64,000 bases of DNA from Sternotherus odoratus (taxonomy: Eukaryota; Chordata; Testudines; Kinosternidae): positions 45,944,890 to 46,008,889 of the forward strand of contig JAVMKO010000003.1 in the NCBI GenBank assembly GCA_032164245.1, written 5' to 3'. A program made the translations under genes and the position numbers. Below the pieces are notes generated by a model. That model made no database searches. It saw nothing but the letters and a program-made list of their open reading frames with translations, and was not told where the DNA came from. Below, in pieces: positions 1 through 9,700 of this stretch. Each line of letters opens with the position of its first letter. The stretch's first letter is position 1.

Positions 1-85
1 CCCCTGCTCCCTCCCAGTCCAATTCATATTTATTCATACAAAGTGGAGCAATTTCAACAGGAGGGATTTCCCCTCCCTTCCACTC

Positions 86-230
86 CCCAATATCTAATAC
101 CCTGGTGTGGTTAGGGCACTCACCTGGGATGTGAGTCGGAGTCCTTGCTCCAACTCAGGCAGAGCAGAATTTGAACCTAGCTCTCCTTCATAGGGCTATA
201 GGCTATAATGGAGTTAGTTGTGGAAGAGCT
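86..230. repeat. tRNA-derived SINE-like fragment
   Basis: Holds a tRNA-like segment (ggtgtggttagggcactcac, then a diverged B-box-like region) and the tail words gcagaatttgaacctagctc and agggctataggctat, which I associate with an old reptilian SINE. Family unresolved; a related piece lies near 17753. Confidence 0.4.
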
Positions 231-415
231 CTTACTCCAGTTTTTCACAAGAAAGGGCTGACCTGGCTTAGTGATCTAATTGCAGGAGATAAGTTTACAG
301 CTGAGAAACCCATATTGAGGGAAGTGCCACCCTCCAGCCAGTCAATCAGGGACCTATAACTATCCCCATGCAAGACATGGGGAGCCTGCCTGCCTCTGAG
401 GAAGGAATTTCACTA

Positions 416-552
416 CCGTGTTTCCCCGAAAATAAGACAGTGTCTTATATTAATTTTTGCTCCCAAAATTACATTACATTATATTACAGCAAGAGGCAAA
501 ACTGGAAGTACGTCTTATTTTCGGGGGATGTCTTACTTTCGGGGAAACAGGG
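416..552. mobile_element. Tc1/mariner-type MITE, 137 bp, TA target site
   Basis: Terminal inverted repeats about 23 bp long: CCGTGTTTCCCCGAAAATAA at the left, and its near-exact inverse (GGGGAAACAGGG end) at 530-552. Flanked by TA at 414-415 and 553-554. Too short to encode a transposase. Confidence 0.85.
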
Positions 553-559
553 TAGAACA

Positions 560-1611
560 CAGGGCACCTAAGAGTTAAGCATTTTAAATGCTGAGCTTTG
601 CATTTACATAAGCTCTTTTGTGAATCTAGCCCTAAGTCCCACTATATTTCACTTAGGGGCTTTTGAAAGTGTTACCCAAATGCTATAAGGGGTCTGGTAT
701 ACAGAATTCTAGAATAATAAGAGTAGGCGTTGGGGTTGCAAAGAGACAAAACTAATAATTTATGTATTCATGAGCAATACATTCATTGTCTTTGAAGAAG
801 GTATTAATTATATCAGCTACCACCCAATCACATCACCCCATTTTCTTTTGACAGTCACTCCTTTCTCCATGATTAGTCTCTCTGGGTCACAGGAGATGGG
901 TTGATATCCAAGGCCAATAGAGAATCTTGGCAAGGAAATTCTATCCCCGTCCTCAAACACACACATCAGAGCTTGAAGAATGAAAGAAAGAGGGGACAAG
1001 GCAATCAATTCTGAGATATGAAGATTAAGACTGTCCTTAGTTAATCAATTATTCCTCACTGAAGACCTCATTCAATACTCTCAATGAAACTGACTAAAGA
1101 ACATACTAAAGTTAGACAATAACCAGATTGCTATGGTTATAGCAAGTCTACTAGCAAGGTTGTTGTTTGAGATCTGAAAGGAAATAATTTGGATACAAGG
1201 ATTCAATGGACTTCACAAGCAATGGCTGGCGGTGTAAGTCTTATCCCCATTTTTAGGTTCTTTATCTTACTGGAATGCATTGTCCAGATGGATACATTTT
1301 GAGGCCCAATAACAGTGCCTAAAATAAGCCGGAGAGTCACTTCCTGGAAGAAGATAGCAGTGATGACTGGACACGGCTACCAGGAGCTTCAGGGCTACTT
1401 TAAAATAGGATGTGAAAATGCCTAATTAAAACACATGGCACTTCAAAGCCTTTTCTATTACAGGGAAATTTTGCAATAATTTCACAGTAGTACTCAGACC
1501 ACTCCAGCTCCTCCAGTATACGCAACATTACAAATGTTGGCATTTCAAGCACTGTCATGTAAGTGTGCTCAGAGCAGGCCTAACTGATTCAGTGCTTTAA
1601 AGAATGCCCCT
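560..1611. other. Intergenic, nothing recognised
   Basis: AT-rich unique-looking sequence with no gene, tRNA or recognisable repeat; open frames are short and without family features. Confidence 0.5.
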
Positions 1612-1736
1612 TAGGGTGACCAAATGTTCTGATTTCATAGAGACAGTCCTGATATTCGAGGCTGTGTCTTACATCAGGTGCCTAACACACTTCACACCCT
1701 TTCTTGAGGTTTCACACTTGCTGTCTGGTCGCCCTA
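1612..1736. mobile_element. Degenerate hAT-like MITE
   Basis: Starts TAGGGTGACCA and ends with the inverse TGGTCGCCCTA (10 of 11 matching). Candidate 8-bp target duplications at 1604-1611 and 1737-1744 match at only 5 of 8 sites, so the copy is old. Confidence 0.55.
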
Positions 1737-1759
1737 ATACCAGTGTTAGGTAAAATAGC

Positions 1760-2600
1760 AAGTCCCTACTCACCTCTCCAGCACCCGAGATCGTGCGGAG
1801 TTGGTATAGGGCTCACAAGCTGTCAGAAACCACTTACACAGACATCAATTCATTGATCAATGGGCTCACACTATCCCTAGCTCAAAAGCTTCCAAGTAAG
1901 TGTGGCAATTTTATTAGGGGCAGGCATCAATATTTATACACAGAAGTAAACAAAGTGATTAATAGGTCATAATGGTCATGCATAATCAATCAAGATTCTA
2001 CAGGATAAAACAGGTTACAATGTAAATTCCAAAAGACATAGGGGAGATGGTGTTGCAGGGGGCTTATCTCGTTGCCGGGAGAAACGAGGCCTCACACAGG
2101 TGGCTAGTTGGAAAGTGGTGAATTTATTGGAGGGGGCGGCATTTCGTGCTGGGGGGGCTTATCTGCCAGCACGGCCGCAATACAAGATGACTGACACACT
2201 TAGGGCGGTGTTCAGAGTGCCCAAAGAGGAAGCCCAACCCAAAGAGGTGTGTCAGCACAGATATACCCATGCTCATTTGCATCTCATACATACTCATCTC
2301 ATTAATAGCAAGCAACAAACTGATTGGTTACACACTTGTTGGTTATGCAGTCCTGCCTTAGTTTCCCCATTTGGTTTCCCACGCATTCATTCTCACACAG
2401 ACAGGGTAAACACTCATGCAGCTGGGAACTGGTACCCAAACACACAGATAACAGCAAGGTCATTCTCAGATAATACCACCATTATGCGCTCTCCTGGAAT
2501 TGACTTAGAAGCGTAACTGCACTTCCTAGTGATTGCCCGTCACAATGTCTTCCGGTCCTAACAGATGGCTACTTAAGGGGAGGGGGGATGTCATGAGCAG
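1760..2600. repeat. Unclassified, possibly LTR-derived sequence
   Basis: Repeat-like block with poly(A)-signal inverses (tttatt) near 1908 and 2122 and mixed GC-rich and AT-rich parts, reminiscent of reverse-oriented LTRs. No clear termini, so classification is a guess. The open frame at 2100-2516 has no recognisable domain. Confidence 0.25.
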
Positions 2601-2815
2601 TTCGCAGGTCAGAGCTTTGATCAAAAGTTCAGACAGAGCCATCAAGTCTGGGTGCAGTTTAAGCTCATCAAAAGTTCAGACTCAACACCAGCAGTTAGTG
2701 ACCCATTTATGGAAGGCCTCCCAGAATTGTCAACTCCAGTGGAGTTGAACCAGTATTAGCTACAGTGGGAAATCCCTGCCCATTTTTTCCAGTGTGGACA
2801 AGGGGAATGCTTTTC

Positions 2816-2874
2816 ATAGCATAGAGAGGGAGTGAGCCATAGAGTAGAAAGATGTGTTTGTGATTAAAACTGTA
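2816..2874 (+). repeat. Direct duplication, copy A (first part)
   Basis: Matches 5011-5069 with about one mismatch (agca[t/a]agagagggagtgag and onward). The rest of copy A resumes at 4214-4233 after the 2875-4213 insertion. Together they flank the LTR-like element at 4234-5010. Confidence 0.85.
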
Positions 2875-4213
2875 AGGGTATGGCTAGACTAGAGATTATA
2901 GCACGTTTTTTTGTAGCGCTTCCCAATGTAACACAATAGGTATCGCCCTAGAGCCTGTGCAGATTGAAACCCTGTAGCGCTAAAGAATGGATACATTTGT
3001 AGCACTTCTGGCGGCAGTGACAGTAGCGGGATAGGGCAGGTATCCCAGCATTCAGCTGGGTGCAATGTGCTTTGCAAAGGAGGGGGGTGAGGGGGAACTG
3101 GGAAGTTGTTTGCAGGGAGAGAAGATCAGGCTGTCAGTGAGTTTTCCTTAGCGAAAGCTGACAGGCTCTGTATTTAAGACAAAAAGCTCCGTCCGCAAGC
3201 ATTTTCACTGGTTATTTGCTGTGTGAGTTGTTAGACTCAGCGGTTCTCAAACTTTTTGAGACCGTGACCCCTTTTTGTGCTCAGGCGGGGGGCGCTACCC
3301 CTCTGCCGAAAAGCCACCGATTTTTTTTTTTAAAAAAAACAAAACAAAACACACCATGCCGGGGACCCCCCTGCGCCCCAGTCTCCGCCGCGGGCGGGCT
3401 GCCAAGTGCGCCGCGGCCCTAGTCCCCGCCACGGGCTGGCTGCTGGGTGCGACCCGGCCCCTAGTCCACGCTGCGGGTGGGCTGCCGGCTGAGCCCCGGT
3501 TCCCGCTGGCAGCCGGGGCTCGGGGCTCCAGCCACCGCCCGGGGCTCCAGCCGCCGCCTGGGGAGCGTGGCTCAAGCCACTGCCCAGGGATCCAGCCGCC
3601 GCGCTCCCTGGGGCTCGGGGCTCCAGCCCCCACCCGGGGCTCGAGCCGCTGCCCGGGGAGCGCAGCTGCCACGCTCCCCGGGCTCGGGGCACCAGCCCCC
3701 GCCCGGGGGCTCCAGCCGCCACCCGGGGGCTTGGGGCTCGAGCCGGTCCCCGGGGATCCCGCAGCAGGGAGTTGCTGCGGTGGGGGCTTGCGACCCCCAC
3801 AAAAGTGGCCTGCGACCCCTCCAGGGGTTGTGACCCCCACTTTGAGAACCCCTGTGTTAGAGAGAAACTGCAAAGCTACTTCGACTTTTTTCATGCTCTC
3901 TACAAAACAACACCTCACGTCATTTGCCTTACATGGCATGTTGATTGTCTTTAATGGCTTGCTGATGGCCTTAAATGGCTTGCTGATGGCTTTACATGGC
4001 TCGGAGGCATGCAAGAGATCCCATGGGTGTCCACATTCCCAACCTTGCGCTACAACGCTAGCGCTAAAAGCCTTCTGCCTCTGGAAAAGGAGGTTTAATA
4101 CTTGTGCTTTAAACAGTGAGTAAATGCACAAAATCTCACTTTGAAGTGTGTACGGTATAAAAATTATAGCGCTACTGGAGGGTTTTGGCGCTGCAAAGCG
4201 CCAGTCTAACCAT
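2875..4213. mobile_element. Harbinger-like MITE carrying a nested hAT
   Basis: Left end GGGTATGGCTAGACTAG, right end the inverse AGTCTAACCATGTAC; a 3-bp GTA repeat sits at the insertion point within the duplicated flank. Internal sequence (tatcccagcattcagctggg at about 3041) recurs in the element at 8454-9120, so both belong to one family. A hAT copy sits inside at 3238-3854. Confidence 0.65.
3238..3854. mobile_element. hAT non-autonomous element, GC-rich core
   Basis: Termini CAGCGGTTCTCAAACTTTTT and its counterpart ending TTTGAGAACCCCTG. The flanks resemble an 8-bp duplication (TGTTAGAC/TGTTAGAG). The same family lies at 31894-32310 in the opposite orientation (shared gccgaaaagccaccga-type segment). 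The open frames of up to 314 codons overlapping the GC-rich core are low-complexity Gly/Pro/Ala artefacts. Confidence 0.8.
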
Positions 4214-4233
4214 GTACGAGTGGTAAGAATCAG

Positions 4234-5010
4234 TGTCATAAGTATAAAGTAGCCTAAAATTACTGTTTACCTGTAAGGGGTTAAACTAAAGGTAACCTAA
4301 AAAGCAGGCACCTAACCAATGAAAAATTCCTCAGGAAAAAAAGGGGGTTTAGTTTCAGTTTCTCTCTGGCTGTTCGCTCCAGGGAATGGAGTAAATCATA
4401 TCCACTTCTGTTCTCTACCTATCTATAATCTTTCTAACCAGCAACAACAAGTAAAGCTATCCAAACAAAATAGTAAGTTTTCTCTTGTAAATTTCTCAGG
4501 GTTGTAAAAATTATCACTAGGTTTGGCTGTAATTGTAAAGATCAGCAAAAATCCAACAAAGGAAAAAATTGATGGTCTACTTAAGTTTTTTTGGTATTTG
4601 TAGTGCTTTTCCTATTAATCCCTTTATTTTTTTTCTTTAATTAAAATCTCTCTTTTAAAAACTTATCTGCTTGTTTTCCATTGTGTAACTTCAGGCTTTA
4701 AATCAATCTCTCTCATAAAATCAGTGAAAAGTTTTTCTCAAGCCTTGCCCCGGGGGGATGGGGGGGAGGGAACAGGTTTAAGGGGTGTTTTAGAAAGGGA
4801 AGTGAGGGCTCCAAGTAGCCCAACCCCATTGTTTTGGGGTCTGTTTTACTTGGTGGTGGTAGCTATCGGTTCCAAATACAAAAAAGTTTGTGTTCTGGAA
4901 AAAAACTTTTAACCTAAGCTGGTAAAATAAGCTTGGGGGGTTATTTCCTTTTTTCATGCAGGTCCCCACATCTGTACCCTAAAGTTCAGAGTGGGAAGGC
5001 AATCCTAACA
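4234..5010 (+). mobile_element. Solo LTR-like element, 777 bp
   Basis: Begins TGTCATAAGTATAAAG and ends CCTAACA (TG...CA). Internal features typical of a turtle LTR-like repeat: ctgtaaggggttaa near the 5' end, tttaattaaaatctctcttt in the middle, and aagctggtaaaataagctt near the 3' end. No internal coding region. The two flanks are not a 4-6 bp TSD but a duplicated ~80-bp block. Confidence 0.6.
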
Positions 5011-5092
5011 ATAGCAAAGAGAGGGAGTGAGCCATAGAGTAGAAAGATGTGTTTGTGATTAAAACTGTAAGAGTGGTAACAGTAAGAACCAG
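5011..5092 (+). repeat. Direct duplication, copy B
   Basis: Begins immediately after the LTR-like element and repeats 2816-2874 plus 4214-4233 almost exactly; the copy B end agtaagaaccag corresponds to taagaatcag before the LTR. Confidence 0.8.
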
Positions 5093-6174
5093 GGTCATAT
5101 GCCAGACTACCAGAGACGTTCTACATGTGTGAGGGCAAGCCACCCATCTTCACTTCGGTTTTCAGATGAGAATAATGAGATCTACCTCACATTAATTGTT
5201 ACTGTTTGTAAAGGGCTATGGAAGCACAAAGTGTTATTTTCAACTTCAAAACTACAGGTGCCTGTGAGGTAGACACCTACCATTGTTGTTTGGTACATGG
5301 GAAGACAAAAGGTGGAGAGATTCTACCAAAGCCACAGAATCAGTGTGAAACCTGGGATTGGAACTAAGAAATTGCTGGCTCCTAGTCTCTGCTCTGAATA
5401 TATCTCTCTCCAAACCAATGCACAGTTTGAAAGTGTTTTGTTGCATGTGATTGTACTGAAATCTCTGCTTAATAGTGACGAATAACTGTACATATGATAT
5501 TGAAATATAATCCATTTAACAGGGACATTGTCTTTAGACTAAATCAATTCTCCAAGAGAACGAATAGCAAAAAATTCTGTTTATTCATCACAGAATTAAT
5601 ACAAGTTTTGCTTAGCAGGGATGCACTGAACCTGTGCCAAGGGGTTAGAGGCATGTAACCAGTTATTAAAGAGGTATGTCTTTCTAAACTCTGTATATTA
5701 ATACAGAAGCTGCTAGAGATAAGAGGAATAAACAAGGCAAAAGGCAGTGACTATTATAATATCAGCATGTTATGCAGGACAAATTTAATGTCCTTTACAT
5801 TTGTTTTTTAGATTTAAGGGCACCTCTTTAGAACCTCTTCCTCCTCCCTGCCCCAGCACCATGGTATTTGAGCATCTCCCAGACACTAGTGTATTTATTC
5901 TCACATTACAGGTGGGGAACTGAGGCACAGAGACACCAGACTTGAAAACAGGTCTCCTGAGACCTAGTCCAGTGCTTTAAACACAAGAAAATCCTTCCAC
6001 CTCTTTATGGAAAAGGGCAGCAGCTTGACTCACCATCCACCCGTGTATGTCAATTAAGACACCTCTACTGTCTTGCCAAGTGTACCATCATACTAAGAAG
6101 TTATCACCCAAGTGCTTATGACCTTGCATCCAAATCCTCTCTCCTCGGGCAAAGACAGAATAAACTGACCTTTT
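5093..6174. other. Intergenic, nothing recognised
   Basis: No gene or clear repeat boundary seen. A stretch near 5850-5990 resembles old interspersed-repeat sequence but could not be assigned. Confidence 0.4.
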
Positions 6175-6182
6175 GTGTAGGG

Positions 6183-6685
6183 CAGGGGTCTCAAACATGC
6201 GGCCCGGGGGCCACATGCGGCCCGCAAAGCCCTTCCCTGCGGCCCGCCAAGCTTACTGGTGCCCCCCCCCCCTGGTCCCCCCATAGCAGTTTGCAGGATG
6301 GAGGGGCCAGAAGTGGAGGCTTCTCTGCTGCCTGGCTGGGCCGCGCGTGTTTCTAGCTCTGGACTTCCTATATTGCTCTTGCTTTGTTTGCCAAACAGCT
6401 GTTGGTGGTGCCTAGCGCTTTCCAGGAGGGAATGGGGAGCTGCATGCTCAGAGGAGGAGGTGGGGCAGGGGTGGGACCTCTTGGAAGGGGTGGAGTGGGG
6501 GCAGAGCCGGGGCAGCAAGGGCGGGGTGTGTGTCAGTGGTGCGGCCCTCGGGCCAGTGCACTAGTCCTCATGGAAGGGGTGGAGTGCGGGCAGAGCCGGG
6601 GCAGCGAGGGTATGTGTGTGTGTCAGTGGTGCGGCCCTCGGGCCAGTGCACTAGTCCTCATGGTCATTTGAGTTTGAGACCCCTG
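6183..6685 (-). mobile_element. hAT MITE, 503 bp, perfect 8-bp TSD
   Basis: Termini CAGGGGTCTCAAAC and GTTTGAGACCCCTG, flanked by GTGTAGGG at 6175-6182 and 6686-6693. Holds an ~85-bp tandem repeat (two units at about 6488-6661) with a short TG run. Same family as 57752-58383, opposite orientation. Open frames here are artefacts. Confidence 0.93.
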
Positions 6686-6763
6686 GTGTAGGGGAACGCT
6701 GGATGGGCCATGGAACTCCAGCAAAGCAACTCCATGGCAATTACTGCAGCCCATTGCCATCAA

Positions 6764-6882
6764 GAGGTAACAAAGAGTCCTGTGGCACCTTAAAGACTAA
6801 CTATAAAGTTTTGAAGCATAAGCTTTCGTGGGCTAATACTCACTTCGTCGGATGCAAGACTAACACGGCTACCTCTCTGATT
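6764..6882. mobile_element. Short Penelope-derived insertion with 12-bp TSD
   Basis: Flanked by CATTGCCATCAA at 6752-6763 and 6883-6894. Contains the inverse of the Penelope tail (aggtaacaaagagtcctgtg), then a minus-strand hammerhead-like core, then directly the forward tail end (gactaacacggctacctctc). No coding sequence. Confidence 0.85.
6816..6856 (-). ncRNA. Hammerhead-ribozyme-like motif (minus)
   Basis: Read on the minus strand: CCGACGAAGTGAG, loop, AGCCCACGAAAGC. This matches the hammerhead core (CYGANGA, stem II, GAAA) with flanking GCAT/ATGC pairing. Position 4 is C rather than U, which would weaken or abolish cleavage. Confidence 0.55.
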
Positions 6883-6894
6883 CATTGCCATCAA

Positions 6895-8453
6895 TAAACT
6901 CTGCAGATAGTGTCCCTCCTTACCGCAGGGTCTCGGGGCTTTGGCTAGTGGCTCTGATGAGTTAGACTTTCTTAGTACCATCTTCCCTGAGGCATCTCTC
7001 TACGACATGCTGCGGCTGTAGCTCTCCACATGCAGACTCTTCTACATAATTCCTCCCAACAGATCTGAATCACTTCCACTTCAGCTACCTTACAGCACCC
7101 AGGCACCCACAGAGCAGGCCCGCAAGACTAAACCTTGGTAGTGAAATATTGGATCATGATTTATAATTGAATAAAAGTCACTGTCCACACACCGCTCTGC
7201 CCCAAAGTGCTCACTTTCTTTGGAAATTGAACCCCTCCCTGTCTTTACTAGTCCAGCCAGTCTGACAGGGGCACTGCACCAGTCTTGTTTCTCTTCTAAT
7301 AATTTCAAAACAAACAAAATTCCCAGGGGATAAAAAAAAAGCAGATCCCACACTGTAGCTGCTGAGGTTATTATACATGAAGCATTTGTAGAAATGCAGG
7401 CCATTCACCTGCTTTTGTGAATTTGCAGTCTATATAGAACACAGAAGTGGTAATCGTGTTTGTCAAGTACATAAAAGCTACAGGGTTATAGAACCTTTTT
7501 CATTTGGCTAAGAAAACTGAATAACCAGACTTTCTGAACATCGGTTTCTTCCATTAAGAAAAAAAAAAAAAAAAAAAGAATGCAGAGCAATGCGGGAAGC
7601 ATGGGCTGCCAGAAAGTCATTAATGTCAGTGAATGTGAGATCAAAGAGAGAAGATATAAAAAAATCAAGCCAGCTGAAGATATAAAAATAGAGCCAGGTG
7701 GCATGAAGTTTCTCAAATTAGCAGCTCTGTCTCAATTGGACTGACAGCAGGTTTGATCACTGGGATTAGATAGCAAAAGAAGAGGAAATGAAATAAATAT
7801 GCAAGAGAAACTCATTCCTAAGTTCTTGAATTCAGAAATCTACACAAACTTCCCAGACAACTCATCATGCATTGTGTAGGTGGTTTTTACACTGAGCAAT
7901 TCAGCCTACAGTCAGTGTAATGCACACGCTCACCAGTATCCTTTTTCTCCTCCTGGTTAATAAAAAAGTTCAGTTCTACCGTAACTGTACCTGGCTTTTT
8001 CTAAACCTCCTTGCCTTTGATCTGCAAACTTCATTATGAAGTCTGCACCCAGCATGCAGGCAATCTGCTCCAGAGACTGCCCCTTTACAAACGGGTCTTT
8101 AAAAAAGAAAATCTAGTAAAATTCTCAGCTGCAAATGTGAGAGTTATTATACAGCTGCCTTTTGCCAAAGAGTTGCTCCACATACTTAAATATTTATCTT
8201 TTTCAAAGTATCAAGCTGGACTAGACTGTATTAGGGACTCAATAGCTGCCAATTTCTCTCTCTCTCTTTTTTTAAACAACATCATACCAGTATCTTCACT
8301 AATGCATCTTCTTTTGCTCAACTACAAAGAGCATAAAGTCATTTTAACTTGGCACTTCATATGGCATTGCAAATGATCACAGCTTTTGTTGGGGAGGCAG
8401 CATTGTCTGGTGGTTTGAACTTGAGGTCTACTTCCAGCTTAGCCACTGACTAA
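6895..8453. other. Intergenic, nothing recognised; poly(A) run
   Basis: No gene found. A 19-base A run with one further A-rich stretch sits at about 7558-7577 and could be the tail of an old retroinsertion. Confidence 0.4.
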
Positions 8454-9120
8454 GGGCTTGGTTACACTTACAGCTTTATAGCAGTTTTGGTTATACCCAC
8501 CTTCAGATACAGCTCCAGGGATAGCACTCCAGCGTGGTCACACTCACAGCCACAACTGCAGTGGCGTGGCCACATTTGCAGCAGCAGGGGGAGTGGTCCA
8601 TTATGGGCAGCTATCCCAGCATTCAGCTGGGTGCAAGTGCTTTTCAAATGAGGGGAGTGAGGGGGAGTGTGTTGTGTGTATGCAGAGGGAGAGAGAGTGA
8701 GTGGATTTTTGGAGTGCTGAGAGTGTGTCCGCACACTGTCTTTAAAATGCAAGTTGGTTCTCCTCTGCCGCTCACAAGGTAAACATTTGCATTGTTGATT
8801 TGCTGAGTTACAGATAAGCTCTGAAAACATACTTCTGCATTCCTCCAGCCAAGTTCAAAACAAAGGGAACAGAGGCTTAATTGGCTTAATTAGATTAGGG
8901 GCAGTTCCACAGATCACTCAAAGCGCAGTATTGTTACTACCTATTTGCACTGGAGCTAAAGCGTAGCACCCAATACTCTATAGCTGTTAATCCTCTGGGA
9001 AGGGAGGATTACCAGGACAGTTGTAACCGTGGATTTATAGCGCTCTGCGTGCCACCGGTAGTGAGTTATAGTGCTCCTGGCAGCTTTATAGAGCTTTAAA
9101 GTGCCAGTGTAGTCAAGCCC
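8454..9120. mobile_element. Harbinger-like MITE, 667 bp
   Basis: Left end GGGCTTGGTTACACTTACAG, right end AGTGTAGTCAAGCCC, with TAA on the left and TTA on the right (target TWA). Internal segment tatcccagcattcagctggg links it to 2875-4213. Confidence 0.75.
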
Positions 9121-9490
9121 TTAGTTTCGAGCATGTCCTGTTGTGTCGGTGGGCCTGTTTTCCTCTCTGTAAAATGGCTTTGTGGGTTCATCCTTTGAGG
9201 CACACACATTTTCCAAGCTGTAGAACCATTTAGGGTCCATATTTACCATAGCTCTGAAAAAGTGGAAGGCGTCTAACTGTTTTCACTGCACAGACTATCT
9301 TCAGAACCTGAGCTGATGCCTGAAACCAGAAATGTACATGGAACTGGTCACAGTCCTTCCTAAAGCTTTTGGGAATAAGGAACCAGGAGCTCCTGAGCCA
9401 CCATTTTGTTGGGCTGTGTTTGCATTTAGAGGGACATTAAATAATCATAGTAGCTTTCCCCCAAACTCCAGAGGCCAGCCTTGCGAGTTA

Positions 9491-9585
9491 GGGTATGCCT
9501 ACACTGCAGTTAAACACCTGCAGTTGGCCCACACCAGCCACCTGACTCAGGCTCACAGGGCTTGGGCTAAGGGGCTCTTTAATTA
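9491..9585 (+). mobile_element. Truncated Harbinger-like MITE
   Basis: Starts after TTA with GGGTATGCCTACACTGCAG, the family's usual terminus, but the other end is missing and the sequence joins another repeat. Confidence 0.5.
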
Positions 9586-9700
9586 ACACAAGAGTAGCCA
9601 TATTGTGTCAGATCAAAGGTCCAGCTAGCCCAGTATCCTGGCTAATGCCGGGTGCCCCAGATGGAATGAACCGAACAGACTGGTTGCTTGTAACTTGCTT
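9586..9700 (+). repeat. Unclassified interspersed repeat fragment
   Basis: Shares agtagccatattgtgtcaga and the gcccagtatcctg-type block with the copy at 40226-40320. A widespread reptile/bird repeat whose family I cannot name safely. Confidence 0.5.

Noticed and set aside
2100..2516. 138-codon frame
   Set aside because: In repeat-like sequence, His/Thr-rich, no domain recognised.
3295..4239. Long open frames on both strands (up to 314 codons)
   Set aside because: They lie over the GC-rich centre of a hAT element; composition is Gly/Pro/Ala/Arg low complexity, with several overlapping frames open at once.
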